From Acidicapsa dinghuensis (GTDB taxonomy: Bacteria; Acidobacteriota; Terriglobia; Terriglobales; Acidobacteriaceae): 64,000 nt of DNA. Shown here in pieces: positions 62,392 to 64,000 of this stretch. Each line of letters opens with the position of its first letter. Positions within the stretch are counted from its first letter, which is position 1. Location: the NCBI RefSeq assembly GCF_025685685.1, contig NZ_JAGSYH010000003.1, positions 62,001 through 126,000 on the forward strand, in the 5' to 3' direction. The position numbers were made by a program, and so were the translations under genes. Below the pieces are notes generated by a model. That model made no database searches, was not told where the DNA came from, and saw only the letters and a program-made list of their open reading frames with translations.

Positions 62392-62910
62392 ATGATTCGA
62401 TCCCGCTTTCGGCAGGCCACTCTGGCAGTGTCTGCATGCGTTCTTACCCTTGTCTCACTGACCCTGATACCTTCGCATTTCGCGGTCCAGGCGGCTCAGG
62501 AGTCGCCGCAGCAAGGGCCGCCACCGGGAGGACCACCGCCGGGTGGAATGCCTCGGCAAATGCCGAAACCCACCAATCTTAAGGTCCTTCCGAAAGACCT
62601 CACTGGCAAGGAAGTTCACGACATCATGGACAAATGGGCTGGCCAACTCGGCGTGCACTGCAACACCTGCCACGCTGCCGATCCCAACCGCGTAGGGCCT
62701 AACGGCCGTCCCATGCTGAACTTCCCCGACGACTCAAAGCAAGAGAAGAAGACCGCGCGGGTCATGTACAAGATGGTTCAGGACATCAACAGCAACTACG
62801 TCATGAACCTGCCGAATGCCAAAGATCCCGTTACCTGCGGCACTTGTCACCGCGGCCACCAGAAACCCGAAGCCTTCGTTCCCCCGCCCGAAGAAAACCA
62901 CCCACACTAG
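62392..62910 (+). CDS. Dihaem c-type cytochrome, reaction-centre cytochrome c subunit-like
   Basis: 172 residues. Signal peptide (TLAVSACVLTLVSLTLIPS) so periplasmic, then a Pro/Gly-rich stretch (QGPPPGGPPPGGMPRQMP). Two haem c sites follow: VHCNTCHAAD and VTCGTCHRGH. Met residues a short way before each CxxCH (HDIMDKWAG and VMYKMVQDIN) are placed as in the photosynthetic reaction-centre cytochrome c family (CytoC_RC). In non-phototrophic Acidobacteria such proteins are common with unknown electron partners. An extended His/Pro C-terminus (EENHPH) follows. Confidence 0.85.
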   Translation: MIRSRFRQATLAVSACVLTLVSLTLIPSHFAVQAAQESPQQGPPPGGPPPGGMPRQMPKPTNLKVLPKDLTGKEVHDIMDKWAGQLGVHCNTCHAADPNRVGPNGRPMLNFPDDSKQEKKTARVMYKMVQDINSNYVMNLPNAKDPVTCGTCHRGHQKPEAFVPPPEENHPH

Positions 62911-62931
62911 GCAGCAATTAGGACTTCAAAA

Positions 62932-62985
62932 CAAACTGGCCTGTTCTCTGAAAATGCTCTTGCAGTCAGAGAACAGGCCAGTTTG
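62932..62985 (-). terminator. 19-bp perfect hairpin, terminator of panC
   Basis: CAAACTGGCCTGTTCTCTG and its exact reverse complement (62967-62985) surround a 16-base loop. It begins right after the panC stop (minus strand), and the minus strand then reads TTTTGAAG. On the plus strand no T-run follows, but the hairpin would also block read-through from the cytochrome gene. Confidence 0.65.
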
Positions 62986-63825
62986 CTACAGCACGCAATT
63001 ATCGATAAGCCGAGTCGAACCTACCCACGCCGCAACGGCAAATAACGAACCCGCCTCAGCTTTCTCCACCGGCAGCAGCGTCTCCCAATCAACCAGCGCA
63101 ATATAATCGACACGCACCTGAGGCTCTTTCAAGAACTCCACCCGCGCTAAAGAGATCAGCTTGCCAGCATCAGTTTCCCCGCCACGATAAGCGCTCTCGA
63201 CCGCTCGCACCGCCCTGCTCAGTACAAGCGCCTGCCAACGTTCATCCGGGCTCAGATACCGGTTCCGCGAGCTCAACGCCAGCCCATCAGGCTCGCGAAC
63301 GATCGGACAAATAATCAACTCCAGCGGCAATCCCAGATCCGCCGTCATGCGCCGCAGCACGGCAACCTGCGCCGCATCCTTCTGGCCAAAGTAAGCGCGG
63401 TCCGGTTCAGCAGCGATAAAAAGCTTCGCCACCACCGTAGCCACGCCACGAAAATGCCCCGGCCGCGATCCACCATCCAGCCGATTGCTCAGCCCTTCCA
63501 CTTCAACAAATGTCGCAGCTCCCGCTCGGTACATCTCTTCTGGAGCGGGCGCAAACACCGCATCCACGCCTTCAGCTTCGAGCAGTGCACAATCCGCCTC
63601 AAACGTCCGCGGATATTTCGCGAAATCCTCATTCGGCCCAAACTGCGTCGGATTTACAAAGATGCTTGCAACCACCGCCGAATTACCCGCTCTTGCTGCA
63701 CGCACCAAAGTCAGATGTCCATCATGCAGCGCACCCATCGTCGGCACCAGCCCAACTGTGCCCTGCTTTACATGAACCGCACGCGACCAGGCGCGCAATT
63801 CTTCAATCGTTTTAAAAATCAGCAT
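62986..63825 (-). CDS. panC: Pantothenate synthetase
   Basis: 279 residues, cytoplasmic. ATP-binding motif VPTMGALHDGHLTLV (HxGH-like), then SIFVNPTQFGPNEDF, FRGVATVVAKLF, YFGQKDAAQVAVLRRM and SSRNRYLSP. It joins pantoate and beta-alanine with ATP to make pantothenate for coenzyme A. 95 bases downstream of the end of panB on the same strand. Confidence 0.97.
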   Translation of the reverse strand: MLIFKTIEELRAWSRAVHVKQGTVGLVPTMGALHDGHLTLVRAARAGNSAVVASIFVNPTQFGPNEDFAKYPRTFEADCALLEAEGVDAVFAPAPEEMYRAGAATFVEVEGLSNRLDGGSRPGHFRGVATVVAKLFIAAEPDRAYFGQKDAAQVAVLRRMTADLGLPLELIICPIVREPDGLALSSRNRYLSPDERWQALVLSRAVRAVESAYRGGETDAGKLISLARVEFLKEPQVRVDYIALVDWETLLPVEKAEAGSLFAVAAWVGSTRLIDNCVL

Positions 63826-63920
63826 GGAAATCCTTCATGTATCCAAGCAGGCCCGCTCATTGACAGACCGGTGCTTTGCAACTTGCTCAACATTGGATGA
63901 TTCAAAAAGCGAGGCGCTTC

Positions 63921-64000
63921 TTACCGGTCACTCGCCGTAACAGCCGCACGCATCGCAGCAGGCAGATGGTAGCTCTCCGCATCGGACGGAAACGCTCGGC
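63921..64000 (-). CDS. panB: 3-methyl-2-oxobutanoate hydroxymethyltransferase, C-terminal fragment
   Basis: Only the last 26 residues are inside the window. The visible tail FPSDAESYHLPAAMRAA is the kind of ending seen in PanB, and its place directly upstream of panC on the same strand supports the call. It would make ketopantoate for the same pathway. The fragment is short, so confidence is limited. Confidence 0.6.
   Translation of the reverse strand, partial: RAFPSDAESYHLPAAMRAAVTASDR

Noticed and set aside
1..64000. Prophage, integrated plasmid, defence island or biosynthetic cluster
   Set aside because: No integrase, transposase, capsid, restriction, Cas or large synthase genes are present; the only accessory module seen is one VapBC-type pair.

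Overview
The window looks like chromosomal sequence from an aerobic, heterotrophic member of the Acidobacteriota, most likely Acidobacteriaceae. The evidence is the moderately high GC content and a typical gene set: a CRTAC1/ASPIC-UnbV protein, a two-component-propeller sensor kinase, a secreted S10 carboxypeptidase, a FUSC permease, a reaction-centre-type cytochrome c and the HAD-UbiA fusion. I assign it by family recognition, not by a database search. There is no phage, plasmid, transposase, rRNA, tRNA or CRISPR array. It reads as ordinary core and accessory chromosome.

Layout. 1-5 kb: end of an ABC exporter, an aspartate-type aminotransferase, a FUSC permease, a secreted protein of unknown function and a D-2-hydroxyacid dehydrogenase. 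5-11.3 kb (minus strand): an OPA-type MFS transporter and a PhnZ-like HD oxygenase in one operon, then a TPP riboswitch that leads a TonB-dependent receptor, then an S10 peptidase. 11.5-18.7 kb: a CRTAC1 protein, a membrane protein, and a sensor kinase/response regulator/secreted protein operon with ATGA overlaps. 18.9-24.8 kb: an FtsX-type permease, LolD-like ATPase, LolA-like protein and hydrolase operon, preceded by a GH20 hexosaminidase. 25-28.4 kb: a siroheme nitrite/sulfite reductase and GlpD.

28.5-33.1 kb: a complete kdp potassium-pump operon. It includes kdpF (29 aa) and a further 28-aa membrane peptide upstream of it, both too short for routine ORF calling. 33.3-40.2 kb: hexuronate catabolism (UxaA, an RbsD/FucU-type mutarotase, UxuA, UxaC and an ExuT-like MFS transporter), with a perfect 7-5-7 inverted repeat ahead of uxaA. 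40.2-46.8 kb: lactate oxidation (LutABC on the minus strand, a glyoxalase-fold protein, and a large FAD/Fe-S D-lactate-type dehydrogenase on the plus strand). 46.8-52 kb: GlpK, an AT-rich hypothetical protein, a DUF2252 protein and a HAD-UbiA fusion. 52.4-58.5 kb: an RND efflux operon. 58.5-64 kb: a VapBC pair, a secreted low-complexity protein with DPDRPxL repeats, a peroxiredoxin and 3-methyladenine glycosylase pair, a dihaem cytochrome, and panC with the end of panB.

Together the genes describe a soil scavenger. It takes up polymer-derived sugars and uronates, oxidises lactate and glycerol-3-phosphate, assimilates nitrite or sulfite, imports thiamine through an outer-membrane receptor under TPP control, and probably uses a phosphonate. 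The most interesting points are the TPP-riboswitch receptor, the PhnZ-like/OPA pair, the overlooked small proteins of the kdp operon, the HAD-UbiA fusion and the repeat protein at 59-61 kb. I see no clear new defence or mobile system.
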